A stretch of DNA of 64,000 nucleotides from CAYRMN01 sp964425575 (lineage in GTDB: Bacteria; Patescibacteriota; Patescibacteriia; 2-12-FULL-60-25). This document shows positions 16,982-27,056 of this stretch, piece by piece (within the stretch, counting starts at the first letter, position 1; the number at the start of each line of letters is the position of its first letter). The notes under the pieces are model-generated. The model saw nothing but the letters and a program-made list of their open reading frames with translations, did not search any database and was not told the origin of the DNA. Both the position numbers and the translations under genes were made by a program. The stretch lies in contig CAYRMN010000001.1 of NCBI GenBank assembly GCA_964425575.1, positions 12,774-76,773 on the forward strand. Reading direction: 5' to 3'.

Positions 16982-17350
16982 ATGCCAATTTTTTCTAAAA
17001 GATTACTAACTCCCCATACTAAAACCATGTCCAAGCCGATACTTCGGGAATGGATTGAGTTTGCTGTGTATGCTCTTTGCATTCCCATCTTGATAGCATT
17101 CACCGTTCGATGGTCTTCAACCCATTCAATAAGTGGCATGAGCCTTAGATATGGATTTTTCCCTTGGGTGTTTATTCTTTCACTTTTTAGTGTCGATCTT
17201 GTACTACGAGAGTGTCTTTCCCGATACGCTGGTCGTTCATTTCTGGTATTCATGTGGAAGCATCGCGCTATACTTGCCCTTGTGATGTTTGTGTTGTTTT
17301 CCATTGTTGGGTTTTTCTTCATCAATACAGTGGAGGAATGGTATCGATAG
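16982..17350 (+). CDS. small membrane protein, unknown
   Basis: 122 residues with three hydrophobic helices (about residues 27-45, 62-78 and 93-113) and positively charged loops, typical of a genuine inner-membrane protein. No family recognised. An internal ATG at 17027 (MSKPILREW) may be the true start since the first 15 residues are hydrophilic. A minus-strand frame over the same bases is less protein-like. Confidence 0.5.
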   Translation: MPIFSKRLLTPHTKTMSKPILREWIEFAVYALCIPILIAFTVRWSSTHSISGMSLRYGFFPWVFILSLFSVDLVLRECLSRYAGRSFLVFMWKHRAILALVMFVLFSIVGFFFINTVEEWYR

Positions 17351-17408
17351 AAGCGTTCATATTGCCTGTATTTGTTCTTTTACTCAATATTCATTACTGT
17401 AGTGCCAT

Positions 17409-18038
17409 ATGACCACCTCTGATATATCAGCTTTTTTCTCCCGTTTGGTAAATCGCAGCGTGCTTCTTGTAACAGACCCATATGGGTTTTTTGAACAAGT
17501 GAAGGCAGAGCCGGGAATGGGGGAGGCATTTCGTGTGTTTGCTATTCTATCGGGATTTAGCGCGATCATGGCGCTATTAATGAATCGAGTACTTCTTACA
17601 CCAACGACGATCGAGTATTTCTTGAAATCGACAGGTGTTTCGTTTCCATTTCAATTCCAATCCCCGAATTTTGCCGGTCAGTTTGTCCTATTAATTATCG
17701 GATACGCATTCGGACTCGGTCTTGTATTTGTCGGAGCGGCGATTTTACATGCCTGGTCAAAAATCTGGGGTGGAAATGCAAGCTTCGCAGATAGTTTTCG
17801 GTTACATGTCTACCGTAAAATCCCTGTATTTCTTGTCGGCTGGGTTCCAGTTATTGGCGGAGTCATAGGGATTTACGGCCTCATTCTTACTATCATTGGG
17901 GTTCAAAAAATACACGGCATTTCGCGCCGGCGCGCGATCATCATGTTCTTACTGCCGTATCTCTTCTTTTTTGTGCTCGCTCTTCTTGCGGTTGCGTTTG
18001 CTGGATATATCTTCATAAGAATGCAACAGATGCATTAA
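17409..18038 (+). CDS. Yip1-domain membrane protein
   Basis: 209 residues. The N-terminal amphipathic motif YGFFEQVKAEPGMGEAFRVF (near 25) followed by five hydrophobic helices, and the loop LTIIGVQKIHGISRRRA near 163, match the Yip1 superfamily of membrane proteins. Bacterial members have no established role. It precedes glmS by 47 bases, in which a glmS promoter lies, so it is probably transcribed separately or read through into glmS. Confidence 0.65.
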   Translation: MTTSDISAFFSRLVNRSVLLVTDPYGFFEQVKAEPGMGEAFRVFAILSGFSAIMALLMNRVLLTPTTIEYFLKSTGVSFPFQFQSPNFAGQFVLLIIGYAFGLGLVFVGAAILHAWSKIWGGNASFADSFRLHVYRKIPVFLVGWVPVIGGVIGIYGLILTIIGVQKIHGISRRRAIIMFLLPYLFFFVLALLAVAFAGYIFIRMQQMH

Positions 18039-18048
18039 AGTTTTTCTC

Positions 18049-18077
18049 TTTACTGCTCGCTGTTTGTGGTCTATGGT
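18049..18077 (+). promoter_or_regulatory. promoter of glmS
   Basis: TTTACT (18049-18054), 17-base spacer, TATGGT (18072-18077); eight bases to the ATG at 18086. Confidence 0.55.
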
Positions 18078-18085
18078 TTTTATCT

Positions 18086-19981
18086 ATGTGTGGCATCATC
18101 GGCATTTTGTCAGCAAAACATGGTGATATCATCACGAATGTGGTTACAGGGCTTATAGATCTTGAGTATCGTGGCTACGATAGCGCAGGCCTCGCGATTC
18201 TTTCTCGTGACGGTATTAAAACCTATAAACGTCTTGGCGCACCTAGTCAGTATTTTTTTGCAGATGAGATAGTTCAGGAGCTTGATGTGGCAGATCAGAC
18301 AATCCCCATTGCAATTGGCCATAATCGCTGGGCAACGCACGGAAAACCATCTCTGCAAAATGCACATCCGCACGTGGATTGCAGCGGAAAACTGGCCATT
18401 GTTCATAATGGAACGATCTTAAATTACGCAATCTTAAAAGAGAGGCTCCAGTCTGTTGGTCATATTTTTTTGTCAGAAACAGACACAGAGGTTATTGCAC
18501 ATTTGATTGAAGAGGAGCTGAAGACGGCAAAAACTATGGAAGAAGCGCTTCGAGCCTCGGTTCGACAGCTGGAAGGGAGCTTTGGATTGGTTGTAATGGA
18601 TGCATCTCAACCGACTGTATTGTATGCTGCCAAGAACGGCAGTCCGATCATGATTGGGTTGGCAACGGATGAATTCATTGTTGCGTCGAGTCCAAATGCC
18701 ATCATGCGTCATACGGATGCATTTATTTCGCTTCAGGATGGTGAGTTGGCCGTGTTGCGCATTTTGGATCAAGGAGAGCTTCATTACCGTATTGCTTCTT
18801 GGAAGGACCCTCAGGATCGCGAGATTCAAAAGAAAATCAATCGCGTCGATGGAATCTCTCAAGAAGATCTATCAAAGGGGGATTATGAGACCTTTATGCT
18901 CAAAGAGATATTTGAGCAGCCTCAGGTTTTATCCATGACCATATTGGGACGCTACGATAAAAACACTGGCACGGCCGTCTTGGGCGGTTTAATTGATCAG
19001 CAGGCTACACTACAGCGCTTACGACATCTGTATACGATTGGATGCGGAACAGCTCATAATGCCGCATGTGTCGGACGAGAAATTATTGAGCAATTAACGA
19101 ATATTCATGTCAGTAACGAAATCGCATCTGAATTCCGTTATCGACGTCTACATGCAGATCCTGAGCACACGGTTATGCTGGCGATTAGTCAATCGGGTGA
19201 AACCGCAGACACGATTGAGTCCGTCAAAGAAGCAAAGCGTAAAGGGTATTCTACCTTTGGGATTGTGAATGTAGTTGGGAGCGCGATTGCTGAAGAGACG
19301 AGCGCTGGTATATATACTCGCGCTGGGGCAGAGATCGGCGTTGCTTCAACCAAAGCGTTTAGTAGTCAGGTAATGGTTTTTTATCTCCTAGGCCTCTTGC
19401 TTGCTCGCATGCAACAGATGACACTTCAGGAAGGCAGAGAGTTTCTTGAACAGCTGGAGCGTATTCCGAACTGTGTAGAGCAAACATTGACCCTTCGCGC
19501 TAGCGTTGAGGCGATTGCAGCTCGCGTAAAAGAGATTCGGACCATTCATTTTCTTGGCCGTGGTATTCATCTCCCTATTGCACATGAAGCGGCGCTGAAA
19601 TTTAAGGAACTGACCTACATGGAGACTGGTAGCTATCCGCTTGGAGAGCTCAAACATGGTCCAATTGCTGTGATTGATGAGCATTGCCTTTCCGTCTGTA
19701 TTCTTCCTAAGGATCAGCTATTTGATATTGGCAAGAATTCGATCGAACAAATCAAAGCGAAGTGTGGAAAAATTCTTTTGATTACGGATGAATCAGCTCA
19801 GAATGAATCGATCCTTAAAAAAGTTGATGAAGTCCTATTTATCCCTCATCTTGATAACCCACTCTTTTATCCATTGGTAGAGATTGTTCCACTTCAGCTT
19901 TTCGCCTACGCCTTCGCCACCCAGTCAGGCAAGAATGTTGATAAGCCCAGAAATTTGGCAAAGTCTGTGACGGTGGAATAG
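18086..19981 (+). CDS. glmS: glucosamine-6-phosphate synthase (isomerizing)
   Basis: 631 residues. The N-terminal glutaminase domain starts MCGIIGIL, with Cys2 as nucleophile after Met removal; GYDSAGLAI and HNRWATHG follow. Two SIS sugar-isomerase domains carry SQSGETADTI (near 371) and a C-terminal DKPRNLAKSVTVE. It converts fructose-6-phosphate and glutamine to glucosamine-6-phosphate, the entry to peptidoglycan amino sugars. Length slightly above the usual ~610. No glmS ribozyme is visible upstream; the near-leaderless promoter leaves no room for one. Confidence 0.95.
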   Translation: MCGIIGILSAKHGDIITNVVTGLIDLEYRGYDSAGLAILSRDGIKTYKRLGAPSQYFFADEIVQELDVADQTIPIAIGHNRWATHGKPSLQNAHPHVDCSGKLAIVHNGTILNYAILKERLQSVGHIFLSETDTEVIAHLIEEELKTAKTMEEALRASVRQLEGSFGLVVMDASQPTVLYAAKNGSPIMIGLATDEFIVASSPNAIMRHTDAFISLQDGELAVLRILDQGELHYRIASWKDPQDREIQKKINRVDGISQEDLSKGDYETFMLKEIFEQPQVLSMTILGRYDKNTGTAVLGGLIDQQATLQRLRHLYTIGCGTAHNAACVGREIIEQLTNIHVSNEIASEFRYRRLHADPEHTVMLAISQSGETADTIESVKEAKRKGYSTFGIVNVVGSAIAEETSAGIYTRAGAEIGVASTKAFSSQVMVFYLLGLLLARMQQMTLQEGREFLEQLERIPNCVEQTLTLRASVEAIAARVKEIRTIHFLGRGIHLPIAHEAALKFKELTYMETGSYPLGELKHGPIAVIDEHCLSVCILPKDQLFDIGKNSIEQIKAKCGKILLITDESAQNESILKKVDEVLFIPHLDNPLFYPLVEIVPLQLFAYAFATQSGKNVDKPRNLAKSVTVE

Positions 19982-19989
19982 GCTTTTTC

Positions 19990-20084
19990 GTCGTCCCGAG
20001 CAAAACGAAGTGATGTCGAGGGACCTATAAAGAAAATTTTTATTATAGGTCCTTCAACTTCGCATACGCTTCGTTCAGGACGAC
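19990..20084. repeat. 95-bp hairpin repeat, copy 2 (inverted relative to copy 1)
   Basis: Reverse-complement copy of 911-1006 with few differences. Its central stem is ggacctata/tataggtcc, against ggatctata/tatagatcc in copy 1: both sides changed together, so pairing is kept. Lies between the convergent glmS and MgtA-type ATPase genes. Confidence 0.85.
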
Positions 20085-20098
20085 GGAAAGGGCTTCAA

Positions 20099-22661
20099 TT
20101 ACACCGTCTGAAAATACTGGTTGTAGATTTTTTTACCGATTTCGGTGACGATCATATATCCAACCACAACCCCCAAGATAGGGAATAGGAGCTTGAGCGA
20201 AAGAGGAGAGAAGCCAAAATACCGACCAACGGTTGAGGACTGAGCAATAGCAACACCGACCGCAAGCGATGCAAATGAGGCGATGAATAAAGGTTTGCTT
20301 GGAAGATTCTTAAGGCGTAGCCGTCCCCGTACTCGAAGTAAAAAGATGACGGCGATTTCGGTACATAGAGATTCAATAAACCAGCCGGTTCGAAAAACGA
20401 CAATATCGCCATGCGTCATAAAGAGAAGAATAGCGAAGGTGGCATAGTCTGCGAGGCTCGATATGATGCCAAAAAAATACATGGAGTTGGAGATTGCGCG
20501 AATATTCCAATGATGAGGTCGTTTGAGCTGTTCATCTTCGACGTGGTCTGTTGGAATAGCGAGCATTGGGATATCGCTAATCAGGTTGAGAAAGAGAATT
20601 TGCGAAGGGAGGAGGGGAATGAAGGGTAGGAGAACTGCTGCTCCAGCGACACTTAGCATATTGCCGAAGTTTGAACTGATCGTGGCATAAAGATAGGTCA
20701 TGGTTCGGGCAAAGGTTTTACGCCCTTCGATAATCCCATCATTCACAACCTCCAAGCCGCGTTGGAGCAAAATCACATCAGCTGCTTCTCGCGCGACGTC
20801 TGTCGCTTCTTCAAAAGAAATACCAACATCTGCCTGTCGTAGCGCTGGAGCGTCGTTAATCCCATCGCCCATAAAACCAACGGTCAGGGAGTTTTTCTTT
20901 AACGCTTGAATGATGCGAAATTTATGCTCCGGTGTAATACGGGCGAAAATATTCACCCGCATGACCTGATGTGCGAGTTCATCATCACTCAGTTTCTCAA
21001 CCGCATCCCCTGTGAGAATACCTTGAAGTGGAAAGTGAAGCTTTTGTGCCACATAGGTTGTCACGCGCTCGTTATCGCCGGTCAAAATCACAAGACGAAC
21101 ACCGAGTTTGACCATGCGCTCAATTGAAATTGCAGCGGTCGCTTTTGGAGCATCACTCGCGACGATAAAGCCAATAAATTCGAGATTTCGTTCATCTTGA
21201 GTGTTATATGCTTTTTTTATGGCAGTGGGAGAAACCGCAACCGCTAACAGTCGCGCTCCTTGATCGTGATAGTGATCAGCCAGCGTCAGGAAACGCGTTC
21301 GCTCCTCGTCGGAAAGAGGCGCACTTTGTTTATCCGGCAGGCGAAAAGAAGTACAGACTGCGAGAACTTCATTGACGGCTCCTTTACAAATAAGTGTTCG
21401 TTCTTGCTTTGATTCAACCACGCACGACATCCGTCGTCTGGCGAAGTCAAAAGCGATGGTATCGACGCAAGCAGCGTTCGGAAGCGCGAAGGGGAGATGC
21501 TCATGGGCCCCAATCTCAGCAATAGCAGCATCGATTGGATTACGAGATCTGTCGTTCGTCGTTGAGATACAATGGAGCGCATACGATAACGGCAGTATAG
21601 AAGATTGGCCTGTAGAATCGATTCCCTCTCGAATACGTAGCGTCCCCACCGTAAGCGTGCCTGTTTTATCCGTACACATCACATCAACATTCCCCAAGTC
21701 TTCAATGGCAATGAGACGTTTTACCAGAACGTGCTTTTTACTCATGACCAGTGCGCCATTTGAAAGATTGATGGTAACAATCAGCGGTAGGAGCTCGGGC
21801 GAAATGCCAATGGCAAGTGCCAAGCTGAAAATCAGGGTATCAATCCAGCCATTCTTTTGGAACAAAAGGACACANNNNNNNNNNAAGCGTGATCTTTAAG
21901 AGAAAGTTCCCAAAGGCACGAACTCCCTTTTGAAATTCTGTTTCTTCCTGCTCGCTCGTGAGCGATGAAGCGATCCGTCCCATTTCGGTGTGAGCACCGG
22001 TGGCGATTACAATTCCCGTACATGCTCCTTCAATGACTGGAGTACCGGAGAAGATAATATTTGAGCGTTCTTGTACTAATGCGTTTTGATTAGTCACGAT
22101 AGCGGTGGATTTTGGCACGGGCAGTGACTCTCCAGTCAGATTGGATTCATCAACCTCCAGATCGTTGGTTTCAAGAAGACGGAGATCGGCCGGAGTAATA
22201 TTTCCAGCTTCAAGAAAAACGATATCTCCCATCACGAGCTGCTCGGCTTCGAGGTCTTGCCTTTTCCCATCTCGAAGAACAAGACAGCGCTGACTCAGAC
22301 GACGCTGGAGCTGTTCGATCACTCGTTCGCTGCGATTTTCCTGAATAAATGCCAGGAGTGCTCCAAGCAGGGTAACGGCGATAATAATAATCGTCGATGT
22401 TATTTCACCTAAAAAACCCGAGACAATGCTCGCTCCAACAAGAATACCTACTAATGGGCTCGTAAATTGACGTACGAGAATGTTCCACGGTGAACGGGCG
22501 TGTTGAGTTTGCAAACTATTTTTTCCAGTCCGTTGAAGAAGGCGTTCAGCCTGTGCTGAGGTTAATCCATTGGTCGCGCTTTGTAGTTTTTGTAAGATTT
22601 CCTCACTTGAAAGCGTCCACCAGGCATCGGGCGAAGGGGATCGGGTATGTTCTGAGGACAT
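20099..22661 (-). CDS. MgtA-type cation-transporting P-type ATPase (contains a gap)
   Basis: N-terminal cation-ATPase domain with helices, DESNLTGES (actuator TGES) near residue 190; then a 10-N scaffold gap (21875-21884) in the third membrane helix; then ISPELLPLIVT in helix 4, DKTGTLT with the phosphorylated Asp, KGAVNEVL, TGDN, MGDGINDAPAL and six C-terminal helices. The helix-4 sequence and the VKRL-AIEDLGNVD context match the magnesium-importing (P3B, MgtA) branch. The two halves are in different frames only because the gap length is a placeholder. It probably imports Mg2+. Start at 22661 lies 4 bases after the upstream glycosyltransferase stop. Confidence 0.85.
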
Positions 22662-22665
22662 AGAA

Positions 22666-23991
22666 TCAAACAATGAGCGGAAGTTTTTCTTGAGTGGTGT
22701 CGCGATGGAGCAATGTATCTTCAATCCGATACGCACCATGCGTTGGTGCCTCGAGGTATCCGTTCCAAGCCATGCGTGCTAAGCCTCCGCTGTTGATCCA
22801 ATCAAATAACCATTCATGCACATACCGTGGATCTCCTTGGGCAATTCCACCGCCAACAGATTCTAACCATGTGCGGTTAAATTGCTCTTGAGAACCGATG
22901 GGGGGAGCCATGATGATTGGAATTCCAAGTCCGGTATAAAATGATAGCTCACTTGGTTTTGTCCAAAGGATATCTGTTGTTCGAAGAAGTTGTGTAAATT
23001 CTTTGAAATACTCTTCACGATGGGGCCAATACTCAATTTTGAGAAACGGGTTTCGAGATAAGCCTAATCGATGAGCGTATTTTTGAAATTGTTGAGCGAT
23101 GGACTGGTTGATACCCGCAACAATTCTGAGTGTGATGTTCTGAGCCTGTATTGCCTCTTTTAGACTTTTCATAATATCGAGAGCGAGTTCGTGCTGCGCT
23201 CCCGCCCCACCAACCGCAAATGTGAGTGTGAGCGGATGTGTTGTCTGAGAAGATTCAATGGTATTTCCCAAGCGCATCTCAAGCGTTTTGAGGTAATGAG
23301 TAATGAAAATACGCTTTGGATCAAGATTGTGTAGACGCGTTTTCAGATCGCGGATAATTGTCGCATCATGCTGACCCATTAATTCTTTTGGAAGCGGAAA
23401 ACCAGTGAAGAAAATATTTTCTTTGCGAACTCCGTATAATTGCAGCCTCTCAGCGACACGACCATTTGGAGCAAAATAGCGAATACGGCTTTTTTTCGGG
23501 TCACGGGCAACCCATGCTCGACTAATATCTGCGTCGCAAATAACGCAATAAATATCTTCTGGATAGTTATAGATCTCAGCGGCAAACGCAGGGAGAAAAA
23601 AAGTGCATACCAGTGGAAACGGTTTCTTTGCCAAGGTTTGAATCAGGTGTTTGCCGAGTCCAAGCGTTTCGATGGAATAATAGGTCTGTTTGAGTTGTAG
23701 GCTCGGTGCGGATAGGTCTCGGCGAGGATAAAAAGGCGCAATACGTTGAAAGCGATCTAGAAATTGAAACACCAGTGGGCCGATAAAAGGAAGCTGTTGA
23801 AAACGCGAAACTTGCTCGTAGATGTGGCGACTCTTTTCCCATAATCTCGTATCACGCTCAGGAATACCATCGTACGCATTGGCATGAATAATGCCTCCTT
23901 TGGCGAGGTGCTTGATCCCATAGGCTGCGCGTTCATGTCCGTACCCCATGTTCACGGCTACGACATAGGCGGTCGGAAAAGAGCGAGGCAT
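22666..23991 (-). CDS. MGDG-synthase/MurG-like glycosyltransferase
   Basis: 441-residue GT-B-fold glycosyltransferase. The N-terminal motif VVAVNMGYGHERAAYGI (residues 10-26) resembles the glycine/His loop of monogalactosyl-diacylglycerol synthases and MurG; FAVGGAGAQHELAL near 270 and a C-terminal segment with TKPSELSFYTGLGIPIIMAPP near 345-365 give the donor-binding half. It probably glycosylates a membrane lipid or lipid-linked intermediate. Together with the ATPase downstream and the small membrane protein upstream (2-base gap) it forms one minus-strand operon. Confidence 0.72.
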   Translation of the reverse strand: MPRSFPTAYVVAVNMGYGHERAAYGIKHLAKGGIIHANAYDGIPERDTRLWEKSRHIYEQVSRFQQLPFIGPLVFQFLDRFQRIAPFYPRRDLSAPSLQLKQTYYSIETLGLGKHLIQTLAKKPFPLVCTFFLPAFAAEIYNYPEDIYCVICDADISRAWVARDPKKSRIRYFAPNGRVAERLQLYGVRKENIFFTGFPLPKELMGQHDATIIRDLKTRLHNLDPKRIFITHYLKTLEMRLGNTIESSQTTHPLTLTFAVGGAGAQHELALDIMKSLKEAIQAQNITLRIVAGINQSIAQQFQKYAHRLGLSRNPFLKIEYWPHREEYFKEFTQLLRTTDILWTKPSELSFYTGLGIPIIMAPPIGSQEQFNRTWLESVGGGIAQGDPRYVHEWLFDWINSGGLARMAWNGYLEAPTHGAYRIEDTLLHRDTTQEKLPLIV

Positions 23992-23993
23992 AC

Positions 23994-24272
23994 TTATTGG
24001 GATACAGTATCGGTCACTTCCGTCGTTGTCTCAGGTATTGATCCTTGCGTTGGGGCGGGTGAGAGCGTCAGATGGCCACTCAAATAGATCGCTACACCGA
24101 CATATACGAGAATAAAGAGACCAACCACCCACAGAAATGACATGTCAAAATCAATGATGGCGGGCAACAGAAAAAAAATAATGGTTGCAATCGCAAGGAT
24201 AATGAGAGAGATAATGACTGGCCAAAGAGACATAGGGTCTAAATCGATGTCACTATACGTGAAAAAATTCAT
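23994..24272 (-). CDS. small two-helix membrane protein
   Basis: 92 residues: short acidic head (MNFFTYSDIDLD), two hydrophobic helices (~16-35 and ~43-62), then a Thr/Pro-rich tail (SPAPTQGSIPETTTEV). The ATG at 24272 leaves 51 bases to the divergent gene at 24324; the longer frame to 24491 would overlap that gene and is rejected. First gene of the operon with the glycosyltransferase and MgtA-type ATPase. No known family. Confidence 0.6.
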   Translation of the reverse strand: MNFFTYSDIDLDPMSLWPVIISLIILAIATIIFFLLPAIIDFDMSFLWVVGLFILVYVGVAIYLSGHLTLSPAPTQGSIPETTTEVTDTVSQ

Positions 24273-24323
24273 GTGGGCAAGCCGACTAGCTAAAATCTCA
24301 CTCGTCACGTAGGCTGTGGTCGT

Positions 24324-25895
24324 ATGGGAACTGTTTCCCGCAAATATCACGTTCAGATTTTGGATGCTTTGCGTACGCGATCTGCACCAGAGCTGATTGA
24401 TGGTCAAAAAATAAGCGTGCATGAAGCGGTACGAAAAATGTCGTTTGTTTATGAGCGATTGCGTAATGTCGTGGATTATAAGGATGAACATCTAATTCGC
24501 AAGGCGGCGATCTCTCGTATTCTTAAACGCCAGCTCCTGCTGGAATCAGACGCGCAGATCGTTGCGGATCATCTTGTCAGAGAATTGATTGCTGCACGAT
24601 ACCTACCGAACGGAGTGCTTCCGAATACGTTGATTGCTGAGGTCGCAATACGGGTCAAAAAATATCAATTGATTATCGCTGAACAATCCGGATCTGAGCA
24701 GCATCTAGCCTGGTTGCGAGGGGTCGTGTCGGTCGAAATCGAAGAGTTGCTTATTGATGCGACGGAAGAGAAAGCGTTAGTCACGTTTTTATACGAGCGT
24801 ATGGCCGATCGGGTGCATATCCGCAATTCCGCTCTCGATGAAACAGAGCGTCGATTATTGGTGTATGTTGCGTGTTATCGATCTCTGGTGAAAGCAGACG
24901 ATGAGATGCTGAGTTTTAAGTTGCTGCGTGCGTATTTACCGGAGTGGTTGCGTCCTCAAGACTGGATAAACACACCTCGCCCAATTGCCGAACGCTTGGT
25001 GGCAATCGAACAGCGTATTCATTCGCGTTTGCAGCATCCACTATCGCAGCGTTTCGTTCGAGCAGTGAAACCGTTTGCCGCCTCTTTAAGTCTACTTCGT
25101 GATGTTCTCAAAGAACACAAAAATGATACAGAGGCTATTCTTGAAAAGCCGGAGATGTTGCTGGATGAAATTGGGCAGCGCGCAGAAGAACGGTACCAAC
25201 AGGCGAAGAAGAAGCTCCGACGAGGGACAATGCGTGCAATCTTCTATCTTCTTTTCACAAAAATGCTAATTGCGCTGCTGCTCGAAGTTCCGCTTGAGCT
25301 AGCTTGGTATAAAGAGTTCCGTATTATTCCGCTATTGGTGAACCTTTTGTTTCCGGCTGTTCTCATGTTTCTTGTCGGTCTTCTTATTTCCGTGCCTGGA
25401 CAAGAGAACACGGAGCGTTTACAAAAAGGAGTGGAGGAACTTCTATCCGATGGACCTATTCCTATGAAAGATATGCGAGCACCTGAGGTTCAACGCGGTG
25501 CTCGCCGTATCGTGTTTCCGCTCATTTATGCAGGAACGTTTTTGCTCACCTTCGGATTGGTCCTCTCGACGCTGCAAACGTTGGGATTTACCTGGATTTC
25601 ATCATTGATCTTTTTATTTTTTCTATGCGTGGTCAGTTTTTTTGCCTTCCGTCTCCGATCCACCGCCCGGGAACTGGTTGTGATTGAGTCAAAACAGGGA
25701 ATCTCCTCTTCCATCGTTGATTTTTTTTCCTTGCCAATCTTACGAGCTGGACGTTGGCTCTCACGAAGCATTAGCCGTATTAACATTTTTCTGTTTGTAT
25801 TCGACCTATTATTCGAGGCCCCTTTTAAAGTTTTTTTAGGAATTCTGGAAGATTGGTTTGCCTTCTTGAAGGAAAAGAAAGAAGAGCTACAATAA
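24324..25895 (+). CDS. large membrane protein of unknown function
   Basis: 523 residues. The first ~300 are soluble, charged and helical; an ATP-cone-like opening (VQILDALRTRSAPELIDGQKIS, residues 9-30, then alternating helices) is possible but not convincing. From ~308 on there are four hydrophobic segments (near 308-326, 333-356, 405-425 and 432-450) and a final amphipathic region. No catalytic motif seen. Divergent from the small membrane protein, directly followed by tgt with its own promoter inside this gene's last codons. Confidence 0.6.
   Translation: MGTVSRKYHVQILDALRTRSAPELIDGQKISVHEAVRKMSFVYERLRNVVDYKDEHLIRKAAISRILKRQLLLESDAQIVADHLVRELIAARYLPNGVLPNTLIAEVAIRVKKYQLIIAEQSGSEQHLAWLRGVVSVEIEELLIDATEEKALVTFLYERMADRVHIRNSALDETERRLLVYVACYRSLVKADDEMLSFKLLRAYLPEWLRPQDWINTPRPIAERLVAIEQRIHSRLQHPLSQRFVRAVKPFAASLSLLRDVLKEHKNDTEAILEKPEMLLDEIGQRAEERYQQAKKKLRRGTMRAIFYLLFTKMLIALLLEVPLELAWYKEFRIIPLLVNLLFPAVLMFLVGLLISVPGQENTERLQKGVEELLSDGPIPMKDMRAPEVQRGARRIVFPLIYAGTFLLTFGLVLSTLQTLGFTWISSLIFLFFLCVVSFFAFRLRSTARELVVIESKQGISSSIVDFFSLPILRAGRWLSRSISRINIFLFVFDLLFEAPFKVFLGILEDWFAFLKEKKEELQ
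25866..25893 (+). promoter_or_regulatory. promoter of tgt operon
   Basis: TTGAAG (25866-25871), 16-base spacer, TACAAT (25888-25893); twelve bases to the ATG at 25906. Overlaps the end of the preceding gene. Confidence 0.5.
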
Positions 25896-25905
25896 TATTT
25901 TTTCT

Positions 25906-27056
25906 ATGAATTTTTCTGTCTCAAATAGATCCTCCACATCACAAGCGAGAAGGGGAGTGCTGCGCACACCGCACGGAGAACTGCAGACACCGTTCTTCAT
26001 GCCGATTGCGACCAAGGGCGCAGTAAAAACGCTGTCATCATTTGATTGTGAACGTCTTGGGACGCCTATTCTTTTATCGAATACCTATCATCTCTATCTT
26101 CGACCTGGACTTGAGATTTTGCAATCCTTCAAAGGACTTCACGGTTTTATGGATTGGAAAGGGGCGCTATTAACAGATTCCGGAGGATATCAGGTTTTTT
26201 CTTTAGCCAAGATGCGAAAATTGACGGAAGAAGGCGCTGAATTTGCCTCTCATATTGATGGATCACGTCACCTGCTTACCCCGGAGCTATCCATGAATAT
26301 TCAACAGGTGATTGGAAGCGATATCGTGATGGTTCTTGATGAATGTACACCAGCTGGAGCGGATGTATCCTATCTGAGCGATTCGTTAGCACGCACCACA
26401 AGATGGGCAGCTCGTTCAAAGATAGCTTTTGAACATGGAAGGTGTTCATCGAATAATCCAGGCGCGCAATTATTTGGAATCGTTCAAGGCGGAGTCAATG
26501 CTGAGCTTCGTCGAGCGCACGCTCTTGAATTAATGCAGATTGGTTTTGATGGCTATGCAATTGGTGGGTTGTCGGTTGGCGAGCCCTTTGTGCAAGCCTG
26601 TGAAACAGTTTCGGTTTTACATGAGGTGCTACCTCAGACTGCGCCCCGTTATTTTATGGGCGGGGCTCAACCCCATGAAATCGTTGNNNNNNNNNNNNNN
26701 NNNNNNNNNCCTACGTTCAGCGAGGTATTGATATGCTCGATTGTGTTCTACCAACCCGGAACGCGCGCCATGGATCATTGTATAGATTTCTTCACGACGA
26801 TCTGACTCGTCCTGATTTTTATGAAACCGTTCACATTACGAATGAGCGCTGGAAAAACGATGTTTCACCTCTGGCTGAAGTGAGCACGGGGGATCCCGTT
26901 GCTGAAGAATTGTCACGATACTCATTTTCCTATCTTCGTCATTTATTTGCGGTTCAGGAGCCATTAGCCCATCGACTTGCCACCCTCATGAATGTCCGTT
27001 TTTATCTTGAGCTGATGAAGCGCATTCGTGTTGCTATAGATGAAGGACGCCTATGA
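25906..27056 (+). CDS. tgt: tRNA-guanine transglycosylase homologue without zinc ligands (contains a gap)
   Basis: About 380 residues. TGT exchanges guanine 34 of certain tRNAs for a queuosine precursor. Present: TDSGGYQVF near 87, FGIVQGG near 190, IGGLSVGEP near 220, and after the gap DMLDCVLPTRNARHG with the nucleophile Asp. The C-terminal zinc site, normally CxCxxC followed by His in HNLxFYL, is absent: the aligned stretch is GDPVAEELSRYSF and MNVRFYL, with no Cys or His at these places. The 23 N at 26687-26709 are a placeholder; the frame is restored if the true gap is a multiple of three, perhaps 3 bases (EIV-EA-YVQRGID). Stop overlaps the next start. Confidence 0.82.

Noticed and set aside
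16795..17325. Minus-strand 176-codon frame
   Set aside because: Overlaps a plus-strand gene with clear membrane helices; its own product looks random.
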